Of a stretch of DNA of 64,000 nucleotides, positions 35,478 to 44,059 are shown piece after piece; within the stretch, counting starts at the first letter, position 1; each line of letters starts with the position of its first letter. The notes beneath the pieces were generated by a model. That model saw only the letters and a list, made by a program, of their open reading frames with translations. It was not told the DNA's origin and ran no database searches. The position numbers and the translations under genes were made by a program. Source of the DNA: Novipirellula galeiformis (GTDB taxonomy: Bacteria; Planctomycetota; Planctomycetia; Pirellulales; Pirellulaceae); the NCBI RefSeq assembly GCF_007860095.1, contig NZ_SJPT01000004.1, forward strand, positions 674,729 through 738,728. Direction: 5' to 3'.

Positions 35478-37355
35478 ATGGGCAATCTGATTGCACCGCT
35501 CGATCGATTGAGGCGAGTCGTGATCGGTAGGGCAGGGATCGTCGTCCTCATTGCCCTGCTCGTCGTCGTCATTGCGGGATGTCACACCAATGTGCCAAAA
35601 CGATCGATCACAGGCGAGATCGATTCAATGCAAGCATTGGCGAACGGCGTTGAGTTTGACTCGGTTGTCGACATGCCTGCCGCGGCGGACACCGGTGTAC
35701 CTTTCACTGTCTACGATCAGGCCACCGAGTACTGGGATCTGACCGCAGAAGAAGCGATTCATATTGCGCTTCAGAATTCGACCGTGCTGCGAGACCTTGG
35801 TGGTTTGACTGTTCGATCGCCCGATCAAGTGCCGACCGTCTATGATCCGGTACTGCGAGAAACGGATCCTCGGTTCGGTGTCGATGCAGCCCTGTCGGCT
35901 TTCGATGCTCAGCTGAATGCGTTGGCGGTATTCGAGAACAATGACCGCGCCGTCAACAACCGGTTCCTGGGCGGAGGCGCCAATCTGATCAAGCAGGACT
36001 TAGGTAATTACCGAGTTGAGTTAACCAAGAAAGCCGCGACCGGAACCGATTTTACGCTGCGACAAGTCATCGACTATGACGCCAACAATTTGCCTGGCAA
36101 TCTGTTTTCGAGCGGTTGGACGGCGCAATTGGAGGGCGAGGTTCGGCATCCGTTGTTGCAAGGGGCCGGCGTTGGTTTCAATCGCATCGCAGGTCCAGCC
36201 GCAACCCCCGGGAACCTAAATGGAGTGGTTCTGGCGAGGCTCAACACGGACATGAGCGTCATCGATTTTGAACAAGACATTCGTGACGTTGTCAATCAAA
36301 TTGAGAATGCCTATTGGGACCTCTACTTTGCCTACCGATTGCTCGAATCACGCAAAGCGGCGCGTGACCGAACCTTACAAGTGCTCAAGCAGATCCAAGC
36401 CAAAGGCGGAAATTTGCCAGGCGGCGTCGCCGAGCAGGAAGCGTTGGCCGAAGCACAATTCTATGCCTATGAAATTGAGATCCAAAATGTGCTGGGTGGC
36501 CGGTTGGTTGAAGGCACGCTCGCTAACAACGGCAGTCGTGGAGGGACGTTTCGCGGAACCGTAGGCATTCATGTTGCCGAGCGACGGTTGAGATTGTTGA
36601 TGGGCGTGCCGCTGGCCGATGGACGCTTGATCCGACCCGCTCGAGATCCCATTCTAGCGCGTATTGTGTTCGACTGGGACGAGGTCGTCAGCGAGTCGAT
36701 GCGCCGACGAACCGAACTGCGTAAGCAACAAATTGCTCTGCATCGACGTGAAATGGAAGTCGTTGCCAATCGTAATTTTTTACTGCCTCAACTTGACATG
36801 ATTGGGCGATATCGGTTTCGCGGGTTTGGAAAGGATTTGATCAATTCCGATCGTCAGCCGGGCCTCTTGGTTCCTCCGCTGACATCGCCGAAGTTCGACA
36901 ATGCGTTTCAAGATCTGACGACGGGCGATTTCCAGGAATGGTTATTAGGGATGGAGATGTCGATGCCAGTCGGTTATCGCGCCGCCTACAACGCCGTCCG
37001 CAACGCTCAATTACAGTTGGCCCGTGACCGAGCGGTGATGGAAGAAGCACAACGTGTGATCACGCACGATCTGTCCAATGCCGTCACCGATTTGTACCGC
37101 GCCTATGAAGTGGGCCGAGCGTCGTATCATCGCCGTCTTGCGGTTCAAAAGCGTTTGAAACTTCTTGAAGAGCGAAATGAACGGACCGGACGGATTGAAC
37201 CCGCGGTGTTATTGGATGTCTACAGACAGGTTGCCGACGCGGACGCGGAATACTTTCGCGCCTTGGTGGACCAGACCGTTGCGATCAAGAATGTGCACTT
37301 CGAAAAGGGGTCACTGCTCGACTACACCTCTGTCTACCTGGTTGATTCCCAATAG
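35478..37355 (+). CDS. TolC-family outer membrane channel lipoprotein
   Basis: The 625-residue product begins with a type II signal ending in the lipobox VIAGC, so it is probably lipidated in the manner of OprM/NodT. Two outer-membrane-efflux-protein repeats follow: one near LTAEEAIHIALQNSTVL and a second coiled-coil-rich half (RRTELRKQQIALHRREMEVVANRNFLLPQLDM, then YRAAYNAVRNAQLQLARDRAVMEEAQR). It is longer than the usual 450-500 residues, with extra sequence between repeats. It is divergent from the adaptor operon across a 218-bp intergenic region and completes an export path. The ATG at 35478 starts directly at the signal. Confidence 0.9.
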   Translation: MGNLIAPLDRLRRVVIGRAGIVVLIALLVVVIAGCHTNVPKRSITGEIDSMQALANGVEFDSVVDMPAAADTGVPFTVYDQATEYWDLTAEEAIHIALQNSTVLRDLGGLTVRSPDQVPTVYDPVLRETDPRFGVDAALSAFDAQLNALAVFENNDRAVNNRFLGGGANLIKQDLGNYRVELTKKAATGTDFTLRQVIDYDANNLPGNLFSSGWTAQLEGEVRHPLLQGAGVGFNRIAGPAATPGNLNGVVLARLNTDMSVIDFEQDIRDVVNQIENAYWDLYFAYRLLESRKAARDRTLQVLKQIQAKGGNLPGGVAEQEALAEAQFYAYEIEIQNVLGGRLVEGTLANNGSRGGTFRGTVGIHVAERRLRLLMGVPLADGRLIRPARDPILARIVFDWDEVVSESMRRRTELRKQQIALHRREMEVVANRNFLLPQLDMIGRYRFRGFGKDLINSDRQPGLLVPPLTSPKFDNAFQDLTTGDFQEWLLGMEMSMPVGYRAAYNAVRNAQLQLARDRAVMEEAQRVITHDLSNAVTDLYRAYEVGRASYHRRLAVQKRLKLLEERNERTGRIEPAVLLDVYRQVADADAEYFRALVDQTVAIKNVHFEKGSLLDYTSVYLVDSQ

Positions 37356-37410
37356 CCCCTCTATCATAGCAATCCAAGTTTGTCCTACCTGAGTTCAAGA
37401 TAGTCATTCG

Positions 37411-38013
37411 ATGGAACACACAAACCGATCCTTGCTCGAACTCGCCCGCGGCGGTAACGACGCAGCTTGGTCTCAATTGGTCGATATTTACCAACCATTG
37501 ATCGCGAGTTGGCTTCGTCGTTACTCGATCCCCGCGCAAGATGCGGCCGACGTCGCTCAAGAGATCATGACGATCATGATCAAGGAGCTACCACGATTCG
37601 AGCACTCGGGAAGGACTGGAGCGTTTCGCAGCTGGCTTCGTAGTGTCACAGCGAATCGCGTTCGCCAGTTTTGGCGGGACGGACGATTGCGACCCATTGC
37701 GACCGGGGATGATGATTTCCGTATGATGCTCAGTGAATTGGAGGATCCCAACAGCGAGATGACGCGGCGTTGGAATGAGCAACATGACGTCCATGTTTTG
37801 CAGCATATCACTCTCGCTATCGAAGGGGAGTTTACCGAAAAATCGATGCAAGTTTTTCGCCGCCATGTGCTCCAACAGCGCGATGCCAGTGAAGTGGCCA
37901 AAGAAGCGGGTATTTCTAGCGCGGGGGTCTATCAGATCAAATCCCGTATTCTGAGGCGATTGCGTCAGGAAGCCGAGGGACTGCTTCAAACCGCTGACGA
38001 CGGCGAAGTTTGA
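37411..38013 (+). CDS. ECF-type RNA polymerase sigma factor
   Basis: The 200-residue protein has sigma region 2 (LVDIYQPLIASWLRRYSI, DAADVAQEIMTIMIKEL, FRSWLRSVTANRVRQFWR) and a region 4 helix-turn-helix (DASEVAKEAGISSAGVYQIKSRILRRL). This is the planctomycete ECF type often encoded beside Ser/Thr kinases. The next gene, a large kinase with an N-terminal zinc-finger like those of anti-sigma factors, is its likely partner. No conserved Cys is seen in the sigma factor itself. It is separated from the TolC gene by 55 nt. Confidence 0.92.
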   Translation: MEHTNRSLLELARGGNDAAWSQLVDIYQPLIASWLRRYSIPAQDAADVAQEIMTIMIKELPRFEHSGRTGAFRSWLRSVTANRVRQFWRDGRLRPIATGDDDFRMMLSELEDPNSEMTRRWNEQHDVHVLQHITLAIEGEFTEKSMQVFRRHVLQQRDASEVAKEAGISSAGVYQIKSRILRRLRQEAEGLLQTADDGEV

Positions 38014-38121
38014 ACGTTCGGATTGCCCCGAGAGATAAGGAAAACGCCAGCGTTTTGCCCCTCCGATGGAGTCGGTTTCTTCTATTGATTTGGTAGGTGC
38101 GTATAGCTATCCTCGCGACAT

Positions 38122-38242
38122 TAAGCAGGTAGGCAGGAGTCTTTCGGTAGATTAGCCATTTTGGCGTTAGCCACGGTTCAACCGGGGCTAACGCCCAAGC
38201 GGCTAATGGGATTTCACCCAATCATTCCTGCCTCCCTGCTTA
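38122..38242. repeat. Nested palindromic element with 19-bp imperfect terminal inverted repeats
   Basis: The outer arms 38122-38140 and 38224-38242 match at 17 of 19 bases as inverted repeats, and the resemblance extends weakly outward. Inside lie ATTAGCC/GGCTAAT (38151-38157, 38201-38207) and a 12-bp hairpin (38161-38172 with 38186-38198, one bulge). It is non-coding and sits in the 464-bp gap between the sigma factor and kinase genes. The layout is that of a MITE or a REP-like repeat; the rest of the gap shows no gene. Confidence 0.7.
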
Positions 38243-38477
38243 GCTGTGCGACGAAGAGTTGCACCGATGGACACAGCACCCCACAACGGCGTTATTATTA
38301 GGAAGATAGTTAACGTCTCAATGACGGCATTTCCGAAAAACCCTAGGTTCACTTGGGCGTTTTGTTGATCGTCATTTCACGATTCGAATTCCACAGGGCG
38401 AGTTCTCCTATTGGAAGAGCCTGCACATCGGTACGGCGGGAAGGTAACGTCAAACTCCAGGACCGCATTGATTAGTG

Positions 38478-41400
38478 ATGGCATGTAAGAGCAAGCTTTC
38501 TGAAATCGTCGCAACCGATTCCGACCTTGCTCCCAAGAGTCGTTTGTTGTCGATGGTCGATGGTTTCGATGGCGACCATCCCTCGGATCAACAACTCGAC
38601 GACTATTCGAACGGTCGCCTTGACGACAAGTTGTTGTCGGAGGTGGATGACCACATTGCACAATGTTCGACCTGCTGCGATCGCTTGCATGGTTTGCCAG
38701 TCGAAGACCTTTTCTTGGACAAGCTTCGCACCGCCGACGCAAGTATCCAGCCGTTTCAGAACGGTCGTCGAATTGGGGATTACCGCTTGGTTCGAATGAT
38801 CGGCCAAGGAGGCATGGGGATTGTCTACGAGGCAATGCAGGTCTCCCTTTCCCGGCGAGTGGCGTTGAAGGTGCTTCACACCGCGAACGTGCATGACGTG
38901 GAGTCGTTACACCGTTTTCGTCGTGAAGCTCGAGCGGCGGCTAATTTGCACCATACCAACATCGTCCCCATTTTCGAAATCGGCGAGACGGAGGACTGCC
39001 AATACTTTGCCATGCAGTTGATCCGAGGTCGTTCGTTGGCCCAGGTCTATAACGAGCTTCGTGAAACTCCGCAGACCGATCCCGACCTTAGCGATGCGGA
39101 CCTCGACTACGAGCTGCATGCTCGCTCGATTGCTCAGATGGGAGCCCAGGTCGCCAGTGCGCTTGCGCACGCTCACGCACGCGGCGTTGTCCATCGCGAC
39201 ATCAAGCCGTCGAACCTCTTGCTAGATGACACGGGGGTCGTGTGGGTCGCTGACTTTGGTCTCGCCAAAGTTGATGATGACGAGTTGACGCAAACCGGTC
39301 AGTTGTTGGGAACGCTTCGTTACCTTTCGCCCGAGCGGTTTCGTGGCGTTGCCGATGAACGTTGCGATATCTATGCGTTAGGCGCATCGCTCTATGAGTT
39401 GTTGGTTCGTGAGCGATTGTTCAAGGCAAGTGATCGCGTTGAGCTGATGCAGGATGTCCTTCATCGCGATCCCCCCGCACCGTGTCATGTTAACCCAAAC
39501 CTGCCACGAGATCTTGAAACGATTGTTCTGAAGGCCATCGCTAAAGATTCGGCCAAACGTTACCAGACGGCGGCGGAGATGGCCGACGATCTGCAGCGGT
39601 TTTGCGATCAGGAAGAAATTTCTGCACGTCGTATGCGAATTTCCGAACGATTGCTGACTGCCTTTCAAACGAGGAGGCTCAGCCACGTCTTGATCGCCGC
39701 TTTGGTCTCTGGACTACTTTTTAGCCTGGGGCTGTTGCTCCAACGTGTGCATCAAGCTGAACGATCCAATCAAACGCTTGTAGCCGCGATGCGAGTTGGC
39801 GCCGGCTCGGACGGTAGAGGCCCTGATTCCTCGCATGTTCCATTGACCTTACAAACAACTCAACGATTGCAGGTAGCTCAACGGTTGCTGGCAAGTAGGC
39901 AATGGGAAGACGTGGAGGAGCAGATGCGGTCGGGACGCGCGCTTGCGTCATTGCAGCCGCTCTCGGTGATGCTAGATCTCGACGGGGCAGCAGAATTGCA
40001 AGACAACATTCGCTTGCGAATCGCCTCGATCCTAAGTCAATCGCCTCGACCGCTGACAAGTTGGCAACAGGTGGGACCGATTCGCCAATTACGTTTTCAA
40101 CCTGAGCCTGCTCGACTTTTATTTCAGGACGGGGAGGGCTTGATTCGATCTCGGTCACTTGTCGAGCCCCACGCGGAAACCGCTCCGGTTGCCAGCGTTG
40201 GAACGATCGACCGCCCAAAGATGGAAGGCAGCAATTCGTGGTCGAAACCTCTGGCTTGGCATCAGCCGCGGCCACGAGTGAGCATCCTCAGCCACGACGG
40301 TAGTCAAGTGGCATTCGCTACGGCAAACACCGCGGGGGCCCCCGGCGATTCGGTTTGGTTGATCCCTGCGGACGTCACCGAAAATCGATCGTTTCCGATG
40401 CCGCGATTGGAGATCCCAACTACCGGTTCGGTCACGTCAATTGCCTTTAGCGACGACGACCGGTATCTCGCGGTCGGTAATCTACAGGGATTGATACGTG
40501 TTTGGGATTTGGCAGCCAGCAATTCAACGTCCCATCCCCTTTCCCTTGACGCGATGATCGAATCACTCCATTGGATTGAACGTGTCGCCACGGGGCAGGG
40601 TTCGCCGAGCGGTGAGAATGGGACAAGTGTCTACACGCTCTTGGAAAGGGGCGTTGATGAATCCAGCCCGCACGAGACCGCCAGGGCCGTATGCATGGAA
40701 GCGAACTGTGTGGCGGTGGCGTTGCGGGATGATCTCGCTCGAGATGAACTTGCGGAGAGTTCGAGCACCATGGACGGACGACAAGATCAGCGGAACTTGT
40801 CGGTGCTGCAATTGAATTTTCACTCCAAGACTCCGCCTTCAGCGGCTCCGCGTTCAGGACTTGCTCTGACTGATTCCCAACCGACGTTAATTCATTACGA
40901 CCAACCGATCGGGTGGTTGCGCTGGGATGCCGAGGCTGCGGTGTTGATTGTCGGCGGCGTTGAGGGGCGATTGGAATTGCTCCGGCTACAGCCCGACGTT
41001 CACGTCACCAGCTCATTGGCGGTCGATTTTCAAGTGACCTGCGCCGAACTCGATCTATCGACGGGGCGAATCGCAATCGGTGGCGTAGACGACCGAGGCT
41101 ATGGCGCGGTGCAACTTTGGGACACTCATTCGGACGCAGCGCTAACGCCCATCGGGCGATCCCCCATGGCAATCGCAGAAGTTGAGCTCGTCGCGGGAGC
41201 AGAGGCTGTCGTCTGCCACGATCGTGACGGGACATCGTGGAGGTTCGAGTTCAGCGAATTGAACGAGTCCGCTGAAGAGATCCAAGCGGAAGTTCAATGG
41301 ATCCTTGGCTATCGTGCTGGGCCTGAGGGAAGCCCGGTCGCGTTGACGTCGGAACAGTGGGATAGTTTACGTCAGCGTCGGGAACGCACCGCCACGGGTG

Positions 41401-41735
41401 TGGCTAGTCGCGTTGCGTCCGGCGACGATTCTCAGCGAGTGGACAATTGGTACCTGCAGCGGATTGACGAGGCATTGCGTCAACAGCGGTACGCAACCGC
41501 GCGAAGACGAATCGAACAACTACCTAGCTCGATTCGGCAAGCTTCCCGTGTGAAACTCATCGAGGGGCTGGTGGCGATGAAGGAAGGGCAACTAGATTTG
41601 GCAGCCGACACCTTGCGAGGCGTCGTGGCCGCTGCGGACTGGGTCGACCTTTCGGATTCTTCCATCAATATTTTGAAGCATTGGCTGGTCACCGTCGAAT
41701 CGGACCAACACAAACGCAATCGAAGCAAGAAATGA
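38478..41735 (+). CDS. Membrane Ser/Thr protein kinase with zinc-finger N-terminus and WD40-like sensor domain
   Basis: The 1085-residue protein starts with a HxxxCxxC zinc-finger of the anti-sigma type (HIAQCSTC, about residues 59-66). A PknB-type kinase follows: glycine loop GQGGMG, Lys in VALKVL, HRDIKPSN, DFGLAK, and SPERF in place of APE. After the kinase there is one transmembrane helix (VLIAALVSGLLFSLGLLL), then a long periplasmic region with WD40-like repeats (VTSIAFSDDDRYLAVGNLQGLIRVWDL is one). It begins at ATG 38478, with GTG 38475 adjacent. The neighbours are an ECF sigma factor upstream and tssK 151 nt downstream, so control of either is plausible. Confidence 0.9.
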   Translation: MACKSKLSEIVATDSDLAPKSRLLSMVDGFDGDHPSDQQLDDYSNGRLDDKLLSEVDDHIAQCSTCCDRLHGLPVEDLFLDKLRTADASIQPFQNGRRIGDYRLVRMIGQGGMGIVYEAMQVSLSRRVALKVLHTANVHDVESLHRFRREARAAANLHHTNIVPIFEIGETEDCQYFAMQLIRGRSLAQVYNELRETPQTDPDLSDADLDYELHARSIAQMGAQVASALAHAHARGVVHRDIKPSNLLLDDTGVVWVADFGLAKVDDDELTQTGQLLGTLRYLSPERFRGVADERCDIYALGASLYELLVRERLFKASDRVELMQDVLHRDPPAPCHVNPNLPRDLETIVLKAIAKDSAKRYQTAAEMADDLQRFCDQEEISARRMRISERLLTAFQTRRLSHVLIAALVSGLLFSLGLLLQRVHQAERSNQTLVAAMRVGAGSDGRGPDSSHVPLTLQTTQRLQVAQRLLASRQWEDVEEQMRSGRALASLQPLSVMLDLDGAAELQDNIRLRIASILSQSPRPLTSWQQVGPIRQLRFQPEPARLLFQDGEGLIRSRSLVEPHAETAPVASVGTIDRPKMEGSNSWSKPLAWHQPRPRVSILSHDGSQVAFATANTAGAPGDSVWLIPADVTENRSFPMPRLEIPTTGSVTSIAFSDDDRYLAVGNLQGLIRVWDLAASNSTSHPLSLDAMIESLHWIERVATGQGSPSGENGTSVYTLLERGVDESSPHETARAVCMEANCVAVALRDDLARDELAESSSTMDGRQDQRNLSVLQLNFHSKTPPSAAPRSGLALTDSQPTLIHYDQPIGWLRWDAEAAVLIVGGVEGRLELLRLQPDVHVTSSLAVDFQVTCAELDLSTGRIAIGGVDDRGYGAVQLWDTHSDAALTPIGRSPMAIAEVELVAGAEAVVCHDRDGTSWRFEFSELNESAEEIQAEVQWILGYRAGPEGSPVALTSEQWDSLRQRRERTATGVASRVASGDDSQRVDNWYLQRIDEALRQQRYATARRRIEQLPSSIRQASRVKLIEGLVAMKEGQLDLAADTLRGVVAAADWVDLSDSSINILKHWLVTVESDQHKRNRSKK

Positions 41736-41886
41736 TCGGGATACGAGCCAATTTGCGGGTTTCATCCCTCCATTACCGTCAGACATTCGGGTTGAGTTGC
41801 CTTACGATACCGGATAGGCGGCCATCCCATTTGCACCCCTATACTCTCACTGGACCACGCGGTCTGCATTACGGAAATCGTTGTTC

Positions 41887-43386
41887 ATGAAAAACCATCC
41901 GGTACATTGGTACGAGGGCCTTCTGCTTAGGCCGCAACACTTCCAGGCCGGCGAACGCCACTGGAATGAGGTCCTGCAAACGTCCGAACGTTGGGATCAC
42001 CCCTACAGCTACGGTCTTAAATCGATCCGGTTCAGCGAGGAAGCGCTGGCCAACCAGCAATTCCAAATCGACCAACTGCAAGCCCGAATGCCCGATGGCA
42101 CTCTGGTCGATCTGGGGATCGGGCAACAACCCGATCGTCTGAGTTTAAAGGCGGGATTGCAAGATTCTCAACCGCTGATGACCGAGTTGGCCGAAGGATT
42201 CGAAAACGAATCGACGGTGCGGGTTTACTTAGGCATCCCCAAGCTGCAATTGGGACGGTCGAATGTCGATCAAGGAACTTCCGATCCGCAATCAATCGGT
42301 TCGGGAGCTTCCGCAGAGGTGACTCGATTTCGAACCGCTCGATTGGAAGTCCAAGATGAAAGCCAAGGTGGCAATGACCAGGAGCTCGAGTTCCGTACGC
42401 TCAATGCGCGACTCTTGCTTTCCACCCAAGACCTGAGCGGCTACGAACTTTGCCCGATCGCTCAAATCAAGCGTTCTGGTGATGGAGATTCGCAGCCACG
42501 GATCGACCCATCGTACATCCCCCCTGTCATTTCGATCGACGCATGGCCGGGGCTCGGTCGCGATGTCGTCCGTGCGATCTATGACATGATCGGTCAAAAA
42601 TTAGAGGTGCTTAGTCAGCAGATTCTAAGTCGCGGCATCGGTTTGGAGACAAACGAACCGGGGGATGCCGACCGAATCTTGATGCTCAATCAACTCAACA
42701 CGGCTTTCACGACGCTGGGTGTGATGGCGTTTGCCCAAGGCGTGCATCCTTATCAAGCTTACGAAGAACTGTGTCGTATTGTCGGCCAATTATCGATCTT
42801 CAGCGATGCTCGGCGAGCGGAGGAAGTGCCTCCTTATGACCACGAGGACTTGGCACGAATTTTCCATCTCATTCGCGCCCGGATTGAGACGCTACTGAAC
42901 GCGGTTCGCAGTTACAAGTACGAACAGCGGTACTTTGTTGGCGTTGGATTAGGGATGCAGGTTTCGCTGGAACCACGCTGGTTCAACTCGGACTGGAAGT
43001 GGTACATCGGTGTGTTCAAGGGCGATTTGACCGAACAAGAGTGCCGCGACCTGTTATCGCCTGGTCATTTGGATTGGAAGCTTGGCAGCAGTCGTCAGGT
43101 TGAATTTTTGTTCAGTCATCGTGCCGAAGGTTTGGAATTGAAGCAAGCGGACCACGCGGTCCGTGCGTTGCCGAGTCGACGAGATTGGGTATATTACGAA
43201 GTCCCTCGTACGGGGTCACCCGCATGGCTTGATGTGCAGGAGACGCAGTCGATGGCAATGCGACTAAAGGAAGCTCTGATCGTCAACCGGGATCGGTTGC
43301 AAGGAGAGCGGAATTTGGTGGTCACCGCGTTCGGACGCACGGTGACGTTGCAATTCGCACTTTTTTCGGTGCCACAATCCACATGA
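41887..43386 (+). CDS. tssK: Type VI secretion baseplate protein TssK
   Basis: The 499-residue protein has the TssK/ImpJ N-terminus PVHWYEGLLLRPQHFQAGERHW, typical of the shell domain, and ends in a C-terminal barrel expected to bind the membrane complex. The length is somewhat above the usual 440-450. TssK connects the baseplate wedges (TssEFG) to TssL/TssM. The start is ATG 41887, two codons inside a TTG-initiated frame. It is first of the plus-strand half of the T6SS, followed by tssL after 22 nt. Confidence 0.95.
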   Translation: MKNHPVHWYEGLLLRPQHFQAGERHWNEVLQTSERWDHPYSYGLKSIRFSEEALANQQFQIDQLQARMPDGTLVDLGIGQQPDRLSLKAGLQDSQPLMTELAEGFENESTVRVYLGIPKLQLGRSNVDQGTSDPQSIGSGASAEVTRFRTARLEVQDESQGGNDQELEFRTLNARLLLSTQDLSGYELCPIAQIKRSGDGDSQPRIDPSYIPPVISIDAWPGLGRDVVRAIYDMIGQKLEVLSQQILSRGIGLETNEPGDADRILMLNQLNTAFTTLGVMAFAQGVHPYQAYEELCRIVGQLSIFSDARRAEEVPPYDHEDLARIFHLIRARIETLLNAVRSYKYEQRYFVGVGLGMQVSLEPRWFNSDWKWYIGVFKGDLTEQECRDLLSPGHLDWKLGSSRQVEFLFSHRAEGLELKQADHAVRALPSRRDWVYYEVPRTGSPAWLDVQETQSMAMRLKEALIVNRDRLQGERNLVVTAFGRTVTLQFALFSVPQST

Positions 43387-43408
43387 TGCCCGATCGAAAG
43401 ATGGTGAT

Positions 43409-44050
43409 ATGACACCTCAATTTGCTCAAGCGGTCGACCCCATCTTCCTTTATGCTCTCGATCTGATGACGCGGATTGGAGATAACGAGAATCCGTTGCC
43501 TCACGAGGAGCGAATCCGCATTCGCTCGTTGATTGATCAGGCGAGTGCGATGCTGCCCAACGGGGATCAATGGGAATTGGCCAAGTATGCCATTGTCTCT
43601 TGGATCGACGATATCTTGGTTCAAAGTTCATGGAGCCACGCATCGTGGTGGCAAAACAATGTGATGGAAGTGGAACTGTTCAATACTCGGCTTTGCTTTG
43701 AACAGTTTTTCGTGAACGCCCAACGGGCGGCGGGGTCCCCCAACCGGGATGCATTAGAGGTCTGTTACATCTGTGGAATCCTTGGGTTTCGTGGACTCTA
43801 TGCCGATCCTCAAACGGCCGCAGTGCTTACTCAAAAGCATGGCCTGCCCGCTGATTTTCCGACCTGGGCGCGACAGGTTTCGATGTCCATTCGGCTCGGT
43901 CAAGGCCGCCCTGAGCTTGATACGCCGGGCCGCGAATTGTACGGTGCGCCACCGCTGAAGAAAAAATCACGGGTCGTTTGGCCTTGGCTGGCCGCTTCGA
44001 TGTTGTTCGTCTGCATCGTCATCCATTTCCTCTGGTCGCAAACCCAATAG
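43409..44050 (+). CDS. tssL: Type VI secretion membrane protein TssL (DotU)
   Basis: The 213-residue DotU-type protein has the core WELAKYAIVSWIDDILVQSSW, followed by LFNTRLCFEQFF and YICGILGFRG. It ends in a single transmembrane helix (WPWLAASMLFVCIVIHFLW) right at the C-terminus, as in short TssL proteins without a peptidoglycan-binding extension. TssL forms the inner-membrane platform with TssM and contacts TssK. The spacing to tssM is 9 nt, so they are co-translated or closely coupled. Confidence 0.95.
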   Translation: MTPQFAQAVDPIFLYALDLMTRIGDNENPLPHEERIRIRSLIDQASAMLPNGDQWELAKYAIVSWIDDILVQSSWSHASWWQNNVMEVELFNTRLCFEQFFVNAQRAAGSPNRDALEVCYICGILGFRGLYADPQTAAVLTQKHGLPADFPTWARQVSMSIRLGQGRPELDTPGRELYGAPPLKKKSRVVWPWLAASMLFVCIVIHFLWSQTQ

Positions 44051-44059
44051 TCACGTTTG

